Assembly: GCF_019039105.1 (NCBI RefSeq) | Contig: NZ_JAHPIV010000003.1 | Location: forward strand, 1 to 64,000 | Source: Desertibacillus haloalkaliphilus | Lineage (GTDB): Bacteria > Bacillota > Bacilli > Bacillales > KJ1-10-99 | Direction of reading: 5' to 3' | DNA: 64,000 bases | In this document: positions 32,314-42,217 of the stretch, piece after piece | Layout of the letters: each line of letters starts with the position of its first letter | Position numbering within the stretch: position 1 is the first letter of the stretch | Made by a program: the position numbers and the translations under genes | The notes under the pieces: generated by a model | Told to the model about the DNA's origin: nothing | Databases searched by the model: none | The model's input: the letters and a program-made list of their open reading frames with translations, nothing else

Positions 32314-33678
32314 ATGAGTGATTTATTTGCTGATCGTACACCGCCACAAAATATTGAAGCAGAGCAGGCTGTACTAGGTGCAATCTTTATTGAAGGACAA
32401 GCATTAGTTACGGCTTCGGAAAAGCTTGCACCGGAGGATTTTTACCGAGCGGCTCATCAGCGGATTTACGAAGTTATGCTTGAGTTGGCAGAAAAAGGCG
32501 AGCCGGTTGACTTAGTGACCGTTACTTCTGAGCTTCAAGATCGAAAGTCACTAGATGATATTGGTGGCGTCTCTTATTTAAGTGACCTTGCAAATGCTGT
32601 TCCGACGGCAGCAAATGTCGAGTACTATAGCCAAATTGTTGAGGAGAAATCGTTATTAAGGCGATTAATCCGAGTGGCCACGAATATTGCTTCTGAAGGC
32701 TACCAAAGTGAAGAAGAAGTAGATACGATTTTAAATGAAGCTGAAAAAACAATCTTAGAAGTATCGCATCGTAAAAATACAGGAGCCTTTGTTTCGATTA
32801 AAGATGTTCTCGTTGAAACGTATGAGAAAATTGAAATGCTTCAAAATCGTAAAGGTGATATTACTGGGATTCCGACAGGGTTTGTAGACCTTGATGGAAT
32901 GACAGCGGGATTCCAACGTAGTGATTTAATTATCGTTGCGGCGAGACCGTCTGTTGGTAAAACAGCCTTTGCATTAAATATTGCACAAAACGTTGCGACT
33001 AAGACTGAAGAAAATGTCGCGATCTTTAGTCTAGAGATGGGCGCAGCTCAGCTAGTACAGCGGATGTTATGTGCTGAAGGGAATATTGACGCACAACGAA
33101 TGCGTACAGGTGGTCTTGAACCAGATGATTGGCAAAAGCTGACGATGGCTATGGGCAGTCTTTCCCGTGCTGGTATTTATATTGATGATACCCCCGGTGT
33201 GAAGGTTAATGAAATCCGAGCAAAGTGCCGCCGACTTAAGCAAGAAAAAGGTCTTGGGATGATTTTAATTGACTACTTGCAGTTGATCCAAGGGAACAGT
33301 CGGGGTGGCGAGAACAGGCAACAAGAAGTATCGGAAATTTCCCGCTCATTAAAGGCATTAGCAAGAGAGTTGGATGTTCCGGTTATCGCACTTTCGCAGT
33401 TATCACGTGGAGTTGAATCCCGTCAAGATAAAAGACCAATGATGTCTGATATCCGTGAATCGGGGAGTATCGAGCAGGATGCTGATATCGTCGCTTTCTT
33501 ATACCGTGATGACTACTATGATAAGGAATCAGAGAACCAAAATATTATTGAGATCATTATTGCTAAGCAGCGTAACGGCCCGGTTGGAACGTGTGAGCTA
33601 GCCTTTGTAAAAGAATATAATAAATTCGTGAATTTAGACCGTCGTCACGATGAAAAGGATATGCCGCCTGGCGCATAA
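32314..33678 (+). CDS. dnaC: Replicative DNA helicase (DnaB family; DnaC in Bacillus)
   Basis: The hexameric 5'-3' helicase of the replication fork. N-terminal domain from PPQNIEAEQAVLGAIF; Walker A ARPSVGKTAFALN near residue 210; Walker B LILIDYLQLI; arginine-finger region and QLSRGVESR in the C-terminal RecA fold. 454 residues, ATG start with AGGAGG upstream. The name follows B. subtilis usage; the E. coli equivalent is dnaB. A terminator follows. Confidence 0.96.
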   Translation: MSDLFADRTPPQNIEAEQAVLGAIFIEGQALVTASEKLAPEDFYRAAHQRIYEVMLELAEKGEPVDLVTVTSELQDRKSLDDIGGVSYLSDLANAVPTAANVEYYSQIVEEKSLLRRLIRVATNIASEGYQSEEEVDTILNEAEKTILEVSHRKNTGAFVSIKDVLVETYEKIEMLQNRKGDITGIPTGFVDLDGMTAGFQRSDLIIVAARPSVGKTAFALNIAQNVATKTEENVAIFSLEMGAAQLVQRMLCAEGNIDAQRMRTGGLEPDDWQKLTMAMGSLSRAGIYIDDTPGVKVNEIRAKCRRLKQEKGLGMILIDYLQLIQGNSRGGENRQQEVSEISRSLKALARELDVPVIALSQLSRGVESRQDKRPMMSDIRESGSIEQDADIVAFLYRDDYYDKESENQNIIEIIIAKQRNGPVGTCELAFVKEYNKFVNLDRRHDEKDMPPGA

Positions 33679-33682
33679 ATGG

Positions 33683-33716
33683 AGTCTTCCGCAGTTTGTT
33701 GTGGAAGGCTTTTTTA
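33683..33716 (+). terminator. dnaC terminator
   Basis: AGTCTTCCGC (33683-33692) pairs with GTGGAAGGCT (33701-33710), including G-U pairs, followed by six T residues. Confidence 0.75.
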
Positions 33717-33794
33717 TTGTTGATGGTAGAACGCGCTAGCAGTTTAATGTTTGTGGTTATGGATAAGATAGATAGTGAACTCGTTTATTTTGTT

Positions 33795-33838
33795 ATTTGC
33801 GAACATAAGATCAAAGCTCTTTGAAATTGTTCGTGTTT
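33795..33838. promoter_or_regulatory. PurR PurBox pair upstream of purA
   Basis: Two convergent half-sites with cores CGAAC (33800-33804) and GTTCG (33829-33833), each resembling the PurBox AWWWCCGAACWWT with about two mismatches. The boxes are 18 bases apart, close to the 16-17 usual in B. subtilis, and lie directly upstream of the purA promoter. PurR repression relieved by PRPP is inferred. Confidence 0.65.
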
Positions 33839-33840
33839 AA

Positions 33841-33869
33841 TTGACTTCGCTGTCGAAAATTGGTACACT
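33841..33869 (+). promoter_or_regulatory. purA promoter
   Basis: -35 TTGACT (33841-33846) and -10 TACACT (33864-33869), 17-bp spacer. A Spo0A-type heptamer TGTCGAA falls in the spacer (33852-33858). Confidence 0.75.
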
Positions 33870-33871
33870 AG

Positions 33872-35233
<1,362 letters not shown>

Positions 35234-35251
35234 TTTACGATAAAAGAGCTA

Positions 35252-35290
35252 AGATGGAGCAAGAAAAAGCTTGCTCTATCTGCTGTTTTT
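35252..35290 (+). terminator. purA terminator
   Basis: AGATGGAGCAAG pairs with CTTGCTCTATCT (with a G-U pair), then GCTGTTTTT. Confidence 0.75.
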
Positions 35291-35348
35291 CGCTATTCTA
35301 AACAAAGGCAATCTGATTCAAAAAAAAATAAAAAGTTTTATAAAAGTA

Positions 35349-35377
35349 TTGCACTAACTTTTAAACCATGATATTAT
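35349..35377 (+). promoter_or_regulatory. Promoter of the tRNA operon
   Basis: -35 TTGCAC (35349-35354) and -10 TATTAT (35372-35377) with a 17-bp spacer. Transcription would start near 35384 and run through two 164-nt units before reaching tRNA-Lys. Confidence 0.65.
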
Positions 35378-35423
35378 TATTCTTGTCGTTAAGAGCTGAC
35401 ACAACAGATCAAAATGACATCAA

Positions 35424-35587
35424 GAGATACTAGCTCAGTTACGAGCGACGCATCTACCGAATCCACTACGAGTTGTCTCGACGCAACAAACAGCGGAGCG
35501 ATTCTAGAAGAGGAAGAGACAGGTAGACAACGAAGCAACACATCGTCCGTAACTATCATGAGCAAACATCAATGAAAATAACATCAA
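35424..35587 (+). repeat. 164-nt tRNA-associated unit, copy A
   Basis: This unit begins with a diverged copy of the first 17 bases of the tRNA-Lys gene (GAGATACTAGCTCAGTT), then a non-tRNA body. The body contains TTGTCTC (35473-35479) pairing with GAGACAG (35516-35522), and an outer stem GTTACG/GACG (35438-35450) with CGTC/CGTAAC (35544-35553). It is about 80% identical to copy B, which starts exactly 164 bases later. I recognise no family. Confidence 0.8.
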
Positions 35588-35751
35588 GAGCCATTAGCTC
35601 AGTTACGAGCGACGCATCTACCGAACTCGCTACAAGTTGTCTCGACGCATAAGCAGCGGAGCAATTCTGGTAGAGGAAGAGACAGGAAGGCAGCGAAGGA
35701 AAACATCGTCCGTAACCATCATGAGTAAGCATCAATTGAAAAAAACATCAA
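35588..35751 (+). repeat. 164-nt tRNA-associated unit, copy B
   Basis: Starts with the exact first 17 bases of tRNA-Lys (GAGCCATTAGCTCAGTT), then ACGAGC, which closes a D-arm-like hairpin (GCTC/GAGC), then the unit body. Stem TTGTCTC (35637-35643) pairs with GAGACAG (35679-35685); outer stem is 35602-35614 with 35707-35716. The intact tRNA-Lys begins exactly 164 bases after the unit start. No 3' tRNA half is present, so it is not a simple tRNA pseudogene. Confidence 0.8.
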
Positions 35752-35827
35752 GAGCCATTAGCTCAGTTGGTAGAGCATCTGACTTTTAATCAGAGGGTCG
35801 AAGGTTCGAATCCTTCATGGCTCACCA
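35752..35827 (+). tRNA. tRNA-Lys (TTT)
   Basis: Cloverleaf: acceptor GAGCCAT/ATGGCTC, D arm AGCTCAGTTGGTAGAGC, anticodon loop CTTTTAA with anticodon TTT, T arm with GGTTCGAATCC. The CCA end is encoded. Confidence 0.97.
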
Positions 35828-35847
35828 TTTACTTTTAACTAGTAATT

Positions 35848-35922
35848 GGCCCGTTGGTCAAGTGGTTAAGACACCGCCCTTTCACGGCGGTAACACGGGT
35901 TCGAATCCCGTACGGGTCACCA
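35848..35922 (+). tRNA. tRNA-Glu (TTC)
   Basis: Acceptor GGCCCGT/ACGGGTC, anticodon loop with TTC in CCCTTTCACGG, T arm GGTTCGAATCC, encoded CCA. Lies 20 bases after tRNA-Lys in one operon. Confidence 0.97.
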
Positions 35923-35930
35923 ATTTAATA

Positions 35931-36007
35931 GGTCCGGTAGTTCAGTTGGTTAGAATGCCTGCCTGTCACGCAGGAGGTCGCGGGTTCGAGTCCCGTCCGG
36001 ACCGCCA
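35931..36007 (+). tRNA. tRNA-Asp (GTC)
   Basis: Acceptor GGTCCGG/CCGGACC, anticodon GTC in GCCTGTCACGC, T arm GGTTCGAGTCC, discriminator G and encoded CCA. Confidence 0.97.
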
Positions 36008-36024
36008 TTTTTAAAATGTTGTTT

Positions 36025-36188
36025 GGCTCGATAGCTCAGTCACGAGCATAACATCATCGAATTCACTTCGAGTTGTCCCGACACAGCCTGCTACAAAGCG
36101 AAGCTAGTAAGAGGAAGGGACAGGGTAACGACCAAAGTAAAATATTAAGTTAATGATAGACAAACTCATAAAGAATTATTTTTCACTT
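36025..36188 (+). repeat. 164-nt tRNA-associated unit, copy P (tRNA-Phe)
   Basis: Starts with the exact first 17 bases of tRNA-Phe (GGCTCGATAGCTCAGTC) followed by ACGAGC and a body related to copies A and B: a C/T-C hairpin (AATTC/GAGTT), then TTGTCCC (36073-36079) pairing with GGGACAG (36117-36123). Compared with A and B, both sides of that stem have changed together. The intact tRNA-Phe begins exactly 164 bases downstream. The 3' part is diverged and AT-rich. Confidence 0.75.
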
Positions 36189-36264
<76 letters not shown>

Positions 36265-36321
36265 TTTTTATGTTTAAAGACACAATCTTTTAACTAACGT
36301 TAGGTAACTTATTATAAATAT

Positions 36322-36394
<73 letters not shown>

Positions 36395-36422
36395 CTCTAA
36401 TTATATATTGATAAACATATGG

Positions 36423-36449
36423 AGCCTGTTGAGAAACAAGGCTTTTTTT
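36423..36449 (+). terminator. tRNA operon terminator
   Basis: AGCCTGTT pairs with AACA(A)GGCT, with one bulged A, followed by seven T residues. Confidence 0.8.
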
Positions 36450-36680
36450 GTTGTAAACAATTAATAATCGAGAACGAGGGGTTACAGCAATTTTTAAAGC
36501 TAGATGTCTAGTTTAGCTAGTAGTGGGGATTTCGATGATGTTCATAGTAATAATACAGTTTGTTTACAAGTTTACTAATTTAAACCACAAAACCAATCAC
36601 TTATGGTAAAATAACTCTTGTTGAAAAATGTCGATAGAAAAGGTTTACATCTATCGCTTTGTTGAAGCAGGAGGAAAACG

Positions 36681-38192
36681 ATGTTTAAAGGAAGCCAGTT
36701 ATTTTCTAAGGTTAGAGATAAGTATAAACAATTAATAGATACAAGTAAGCGGGTGCTTACAGAAACAAAAATTAAACAAATAACAACTGCAGGTGTTTCA
36801 TTATGTGCAGCATCACTGATCACCGTATCGGCGATCTATGCGAGTGAAACGAAGCTCGATCAATTAGATACAGTCTACCATGTTTACCTCGATCAGGAAT
36901 CAATTGGAAGTGTTGCTGATAAACAACTAGTTGAAGGGATAATTAGTGACAGGATGGAAGAAGTACAGGAAGACTATGAACATTTAAACCTAGTTCTTGC
37001 TGAAGAGCTTCACCTAATACCTGAGAAAGTATTTCATGCTAACGTTGAACCTACAGAAACCGTTGAACAACTTAACGATAAAGTTTCATTAGCCGCAGAA
37101 GCAATCGTTTTAAAGGCTGATGATAAAGATGTTTTATATGTAAGCGATCAACAACAGGCAGATGAGGTTATAAGCGAATTTCTGCTTCAATACATTTCTG
37201 AAGATGACTTAGAAGTTTATGAAGCCCTTGTTGAGGATAGTGGTGAGCTTGAGGAGAAGAAGTTACCAGATGTCGGAGAAACGGACATTTTAGCAGTTGA
37301 ACTATCAGCAACACTTGGTTTTGAAGAGGCTGTCGCTGAGATTGATGAAGTTCTCTCGACTGAACAAGCGGTCAAACAGTTAAATCTAGGGACATTAGAA
37401 GAGCGTACATATCAAGTTGAGGCAGGCGATGTCTTAGGTACTATTGCCAGTGGCCATCAGCTATCAACGAGTGAATTGTTGAAATTGAACTCAGAAGTGA
37501 CCGAAGATACCCTTTTGCAAATTGGCGATGAATTGAATGTCACCGAGTATGAGCCAGTTGTGACAGTTGTTGTTACTGAAGCAGTAACTCAAAAAGAAGA
37601 AATTCCTTATAAAACAGAAGTAAGGGAAGATGATTCGATGTGGAAAGGTGACACGAAGGTTGCTCAAGAAGGCAAGGCTGGAGAGCGGATTGCGAGCTAT
37701 GAAATCGTCAAAGAGAATGGGACTACAATTAAGCGTAGTTTAATTGGTGAAGAAGTGATTGAAGAAGCTGTCGACCATATCGTTCTAAAGGGAACGAAAG
37801 AGTCACCATCACGAGGAACAGGGAACTTATCGTGGCCAGCGGTTGGTGGTTACATTTCTAGCTATCAAGGAATGAGGTGGGGTCGATTACATAAAGGAAT
37901 TGACATCGCCCGTCCAACAGAGCGTTCAATCCTTGCAGCTGATAACGGCACAGTGACGTCAGCTGGTTGGAATGGCGGTTATGGAAAAACGGTAAAAATC
38001 GATCATAATAATGGAATGGAGACGCTTTATGCCCATTTAGAGTCCATAGATGTGAGTGTTGGAGATACCATTCGAGCAGGAGAAAGAATTGGTAGAATGG
38101 GGACAACTGGGAACTCAACAGGAATTCACCTTCACTTTGAAGTTTATAAAAATGGTCAATTAGCAGATCCAATGGATTATTTGAACTATTAA
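36681..38192 (+). CDS. M23 peptidoglycan endopeptidase with LysM and G5 domains
   Basis: A 503-residue cell-wall hydrolase. One N-terminal membrane helix (about residues 36-56), a long acidic region, a LysM domain (YQVEAGDVLGTIASGHQLSTS, near 250), a G5 domain (about 290-375), and a C-terminal M23 domain with the zinc-ligand motifs HKGIDIA and HLHFEVY. It would be membrane-anchored and cut peptide cross-links outside the cell. It lies next to walRK, whose regulon is cell-wall hydrolases; a clear WalR box was not found upstream. Confidence 0.9.
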   Translation: MFKGSQLFSKVRDKYKQLIDTSKRVLTETKIKQITTAGVSLCAASLITVSAIYASETKLDQLDTVYHVYLDQESIGSVADKQLVEGIISDRMEEVQEDYEHLNLVLAEELHLIPEKVFHANVEPTETVEQLNDKVSLAAEAIVLKADDKDVLYVSDQQQADEVISEFLLQYISEDDLEVYEALVEDSGELEEKKLPDVGETDILAVELSATLGFEEAVAEIDEVLSTEQAVKQLNLGTLEERTYQVEAGDVLGTIASGHQLSTSELLKLNSEVTEDTLLQIGDELNVTEYEPVVTVVVTEAVTQKEEIPYKTEVREDDSMWKGDTKVAQEGKAGERIASYEIVKENGTTIKRSLIGEEVIEEAVDHIVLKGTKESPSRGTGNLSWPAVGGYISSYQGMRWGRLHKGIDIARPTERSILAADNGTVTSAGWNGGYGKTVKIDHNNGMETLYAHLESIDVSVGDTIRAGERIGRMGTTGNSTGIHLHFEVYKNGQLADPMDYLNY

Positions 38193-38200
38193 TTGTAAAG

Positions 38201-38236
38201 GTAGCCTTTAGCCACGTATGCTAGAGGCTATCTTTT
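38201..38236 (+). terminator. Terminator after the M23 gene
   Basis: GTAGCCTTTAGC (38201-38212) pairs with GCTAGAGGCTAT (38220-38231), followed by CTTTTCT. Confidence 0.75.
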
Positions 38237-38346
38237 CTATTTTTAACTAGTAATTTCCGACGTTTTGATCACTTGCCATTACGGCTGCTGTGTTAGAATA
38301 TTAAGTAGATAGAAATTAGTTTGAATAGGTTATAGGAGCGGATTTT

Positions 38347-39045
38347 ATGGATAAGCGGATTTTAGTTGTTGATGATGAACAGCCGATTGCTGATATTTTA
38401 AAGTTTAGCCTTGAAAAAGAAGGTTTTCAGGTTTTTTGTGCTTATGATGGACTTGAAGCGGTTCATTTAGTTGAACAAGAAAAGCCTGACTTAATTTTAT
38501 TAGATATTATGCTTCCTCATAAAGATGGTATGGATGTTTGCCGAGAGGTACGGGCGAAATATGATATGCCGATTATTATGCTCACGGCCAAAGACTCGGA
38601 GATTGATAAGGTCCTTGGGCTAGAGCTTGGTGCAGATGACTATGTGACGAAGCCTTTTAGTACGCGTGAACTGATTGCAAGAGTGAAGGCGAATTTACGT
38701 AGGCACCAAAGTCTTACTGAACAGCCAGAGAGTCGAGAGATAGCTGTTGGTGAGCTTGCGATTCTCCCTGATGCATACCTTGTTAAAAAGAGAAATGAAA
38801 CGATTGAGTTAACTCATCGTGAATTCGAGCTTATTCATTATTTAGCGAAGCATTTAGGACAAGTGATGACAAGGGAGCATTTGCTACAGGCTGTTTGGGG
38901 CTATGATTATTTTGGTGATGTTCGCACGGTTGATGTTACGGTTCGTCGTTTGCGTGAGAAAGTAGAAGATAACCCGAGTGAGCCGGCTTGGATTATTACA
39001 CGCAGAGGAGTTGGCTACTATTTAAATAGTGAACAGGGGCAATAG
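38347..39045 (+). CDS. walR: Response regulator WalR (YycF)
   Basis: The essential OmpR-family regulator of cell-wall metabolism. Receiver domain with phosphoacceptor D53 in LILLDIMLP and the acidic pair DD at 9-10; K in TKPFSTREL. The C-terminal winged helix ([19 protein letters not shown]) binds DNA. 232 residues. It heads the walRKHIJ-htrC cluster; walK starts two bases after its stop. Confidence 0.98.
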   Translation: MDKRILVVDDEQPIADILKFSLEKEGFQVFCAYDGLEAVHLVEQEKPDLILLDIMLPHKDGMDVCREVRAKYDMPIIMLTAKDSEIDKVLGLELGADDYVTKPFSTRELIARVKANLRRHQSLTEQPESREIAVGELAILPDAYLVKKRNETIELTHREFELIHYLAKHLGQVMTREHLLQAVWGYDYFGDVRTVDVTVRRLREKVEDNPSEPAWIITRRGVGYYLNSEQGQ

Positions 39046-39047
39046 CA

Positions 39048-40871
39048 ATGGAACAAAAAGTCGGTTTCTTTAAATCGATTCAATTTAAATTGATTATTAT
39101 TTATGTGCTCCTCATATTAATTGCGATGCAAATAATTGGAGTTTATTTTGCGAGGCAGTTAGAAGGTCAGCTCGTTTCGAACTTTTTTGATACGCTTGAT
39201 GAACGTGCGAACCTACTTGCATATAATGTCGAGCAAGAAATGATAAAGCCAAGAGAGGGTGAAAACTCATTAGAGCGCGATATCAACCGCCTCTTGCGCG
39301 AATTTTTCTCGATTGAAAATTCCGAAGTGCAAGTGATCGACAGTAACAAAGTTGTGATAAGCACCTCAAATTTTAATAACCGCCATATCGTCGGTCAACA
39401 GACGACAGAGGTCCGTGTCAAACGAGCGCTCGTTGGGACAAAGGACGAGATTATACTAAGAGATCCGCAAACAGGCCATCGGATGAGAGTGATGGCTGTC
39501 CCGATTAAGTCAAACAATGAAACAATCGGTGCCATTTATATTGAAGCTTCAATGGAGGATATTTATAACCAAGTTCAGCAAATCAATAACATTTTAGCTT
39601 CAGGGACGATTATTGCCCTGGCAATATCAGCCGTTCTAGTGGTTTTGATTGCGAGAACGATTACTAGGCCAATTATGGCGATGCAAAAATTGACGAGGAG
39701 AATGGCTAAAGGTGACTTCTCTAGTAAGGCGGAGGTATATAGTAGTGATGAAATTGGCCAGTTAGCGATGTCTTTTAATGATCTATCATTGAAGTTAAGA
39801 GAGGCAAATGCAACAACAGAAGGTGAACGAAAAAAGCTTATGTCTGTGTTAACTCATATGACTGATGGGGTCATTGCAACGGATGATGATGGCCACATTA
39901 TTTTGATGAATAAGCGTGCGGAAGAACTGTTAGCGATAAAAAGTGAGGATGCCCATAAGTTGAGCTTACCTGAATTGCTTCGTCTGCCTGAATCCTTTAC
40001 GTTAAAAGATTTGTATGATCATCCTGAAACTGTCCTACTTGATTTTAGTGATGATGATTGCGCGTATCTACTAGAGGCTAATTTTTCAATCATTCAAAAG
40101 GAAAGTGGACCGATCAACGGGTTAATTACCGTTCTTCATGATGTTACGGAACAAGAAAAAATCGAACAAGACCGCAGGGAATTTGTTGCTAATGTTTCGC
40201 ATGAATTACGAACGCCGTTAACAACGATGAAAAGTTACCTAGAGGCCCTTGAGGATGGCGCTATTAAAGACCCAGAGATTGCACCAAGGTTCTTAGACGT
40301 TACTCAGAATGAAACAGAGCGGATGATTCGCCTCGTAAATGACCTTTTGCAGTTGTCGAAGATTGATACTCGAGACTATCAATTGAACAAAGAGCTCGTT
40401 GACTTGCGCGCATTTCTAGAAATGATCATTGACCGTTTTGAGATGATGTCAAAGGATCGAAAAATAACATTCGTCCGCAAACTGCCAGCTTATCCAACTG
40501 AGCTTGATATTGATCGTGATAAGCTCACACAGGTGTTAGATAACATCATTTCCAATGCGATAAAATACTCCCCTAAAGGTGGTAAAGTTACAATCGAGTT
40601 GCTCCATCAGGGCCATAATGTCAGGATTGGTATTTCAGATGAAGGGGTAGGGATTCCGAAAGAAAGTCAGGGGAAAATCTTTGAACGCTTTTATCGTGTG
40701 GATAAGGCTAGAGCAAGAAGCATCGGCGGGACTGGATTAGGGCTAGCAATCGCCCGTGAGCTTGTGCATGCCCATGGTGGCGAAATCTGGGCATCTAGTG
40801 AAGTTGATGCTGGAACGACGATATTCTTTACACTCCCATATTCCCCCATTCAGGGAGGTTTATCAGAATGA
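39048..40871 (+). CDS. walK: Sensor histidine kinase WalK (YycG)
   Basis: 607 residues. Two membrane helices flank an extracellular PAS-like domain (about 30-180); then HAMP (ARTITRPIMAMQKLTRRM), a cytoplasmic PAS domain, the H box VANVSHELRTPLTTMK with H385, and the ATPase with N box DNIISNAIKYSP and GTGLGLAIAREL. It phosphorylates WalR and is held in check by WalH and WalI. The stop overlaps the walH start. Confidence 0.97.
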   Translation: MEQKVGFFKSIQFKLIIIYVLLILIAMQIIGVYFARQLEGQLVSNFFDTLDERANLLAYNVEQEMIKPREGENSLERDINRLLREFFSIENSEVQVIDSNKVVISTSNFNNRHIVGQQTTEVRVKRALVGTKDEIILRDPQTGHRMRVMAVPIKSNNETIGAIYIEASMEDIYNQVQQINNILASGTIIALAISAVLVVLIARTITRPIMAMQKLTRRMAKGDFSSKAEVYSSDEIGQLAMSFNDLSLKLREANATTEGERKKLMSVLTHMTDGVIATDDDGHIILMNKRAEELLAIKSEDAHKLSLPELLRLPESFTLKDLYDHPETVLLDFSDDDCAYLLEANFSIIQKESGPINGLITVLHDVTEQEKIEQDRREFVANVSHELRTPLTTMKSYLEALEDGAIKDPEIAPRFLDVTQNETERMIRLVNDLLQLSKIDTRDYQLNKELVDLRAFLEMIIDRFEMMSKDRKITFVRKLPAYPTELDIDRDKLTQVLDNIISNAIKYSPKGGKVTIELLHQGHNVRIGISDEGVGIPKESQGKIFERFYRVDKARARSIGGTGLGLAIARELVHAHGGEIWASSEVDAGTTIFFTLPYSPIQGGLSE

Positions 40872-42217
40872 CATATGAACAGATGAAATCAGCTGTACTA
40901 ACGTTTCTTGTCCTTTTGAGTGTTATCCTAACGTGGCAGCTTTGGACATTTCAGCCTGAATATAGCTTGTTAGAAGAAGAGCCTGAATATATTGAGAGCG
41001 ATCCAATTGGTGAGGAGAAAGCGGTGGCTGAAGTTATTCAACCTGAACAAATGGTGCTCCATAATGGTAGTGATGATTACATTGTTACCCATGAAGATGC
41101 GTTATTTACAGAACTTTATAATGTCTTATTATCGAGTGAAATTGATGGGGTATTTACCCCTGCAAATGAAGGTCTTCAATCGTTATTAGCGATTGAACAT
41201 GGGGTTGAGGTGGTTTACCCGACTTCTGTCGTTAATGATGTGTTTTTACGTAAGCTTACGGTCGATGCTGATGATTTCCATATGCCGCTAGAAGAGGTTG
41301 ATCGTGTATTGCTTTTTACAACGAGTGACTCAGATTATGTTCATATTCGTTTCGTTTCTGAAAGTGGACAACGAATTGTTCAAGCATTTACAAATTACCC
41401 GAGCGGTGAATTTGAAGATCATTTCTTATCGCAAACAAATGAATTGCCTAAAGCAGTTTCATATCCTGCACATATCACGAATGAAGGCTTTTCAGTTCAA
41501 CATTATTTACCTGAAGAAACCTTGGCATTTGACCGGTTGTCTTATACATCAACATTAACTTCAGCGACTGACTTTAGACAAATTCTCTTTAGTGATCCAA
41601 ATTATGTGAAGTTTTACCGTCAAGAGGACGGAGATCAAGTGTTTACTGATGGTAATCGCATGATGACAATTAGCGGAGATCGTAACTTTATGGATTATAT
41701 TCATCCAGTTTTTACAGATAACCAAGAGCCGGGCTCGACTGATATTGTTAGCCGTGCTTATGAGTTCATAAATGGGCACAGTGGCTGGACTGACATGTAT
41801 CTCTTATATGATTGGACGTCTTCAAGTGTAAGGGACGAAGCGCTTTTTCGAATGAATGTTTCTGGCCTACCGGTTTTTGCTGTTGAAGGTGAAGACCGAG
41901 CTTATATTTATGTATCACAGTCTGGTATTCAAATCTCGCGGTATGTTCGTCCTTTGTTTGATTTAGATGCAGAGCCAATCAATGCGAGAGAACAGGTGAT
42001 ACTACCGTCTGGACAAGAGGTGCTGACATATTTGGAGTCAGAAGGGTACTTAGAGCGACAGAGGCGCCCTGAAGTGAAAGTTGGCTATGAGTTAACGAAG
42101 GAAAATGCAATTATTACCTTAGAACCACACTGGTTTATCGGGTATAATGGCCATTGGGAAAAGATTTCATTCGGTGATCGAAACGATCTGGAGGACGAAC
42201 GCGATGGATTGGAGTAG
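40868..42217 (+). CDS. walH: WalK regulator WalH (YycH)
   Basis: A 449-residue protein with one N-terminal membrane helix (about 8-30) and a large extracellular part. It matches the YycH family by position, length and the segment LLYDWTSSSVRDEALFRMNVSGLPVF. With WalI it forms a membrane complex that tunes WalK. ATG overlaps the walK stop by four bases. Sequence in this family varies a lot, so recognition leans on context. Confidence 0.92.
   Translation: MTYEQMKSAVLTFLVLLSVILTWQLWTFQPEYSLLEEEPEYIESDPIGEEKAVAEVIQPEQMVLHNGSDDYIVTHEDALFTELYNVLLSSEIDGVFTPANEGLQSLLAIEHGVEVVYPTSVVNDVFLRKLTVDADDFHMPLEEVDRVLLFTTSDSDYVHIRFVSESGQRIVQAFTNYPSGEFEDHFLSQTNELPKAVSYPAHITNEGFSVQHYLPEETLAFDRLSYTSTLTSATDFRQILFSDPNYVKFYRQEDGDQVFTDGNRMMTISGDRNFMDYIHPVFTDNQEPGSTDIVSRAYEFINGHSGWTDMYLLYDWTSSSVRDEALFRMNVSGLPVFAVEGEDRAYIYVSQSGIQISRYVRPLFDLDAEPINAREQVILPSGQEVLTYLESEGYLERQRRPEVKVGYELTKENAIITLEPHWFIGYNGHWEKISFGDRNDLEDERDGLE

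Noticed and set aside
33400-33420. CACGTG inside dnaC considered as parS
   Set aside because: The outer bases differ from TGTTNCACGTGAAACA at several positions.
35588-35751. Unit B considered as a plain tRNA pseudogene
   Set aside because: Only the first 17 bases and the D-arm closing bases match a tRNA; anticodon, T-arm and acceptor 3' halves are absent, and the body is shared between Lys and Phe loci.
35817-36014. Open frame of 65 codons across tRNA-Lys to tRNA-Asp
   Set aside because: It overlies three clear tRNA genes and has no ribosome site; the frame is open by chance.
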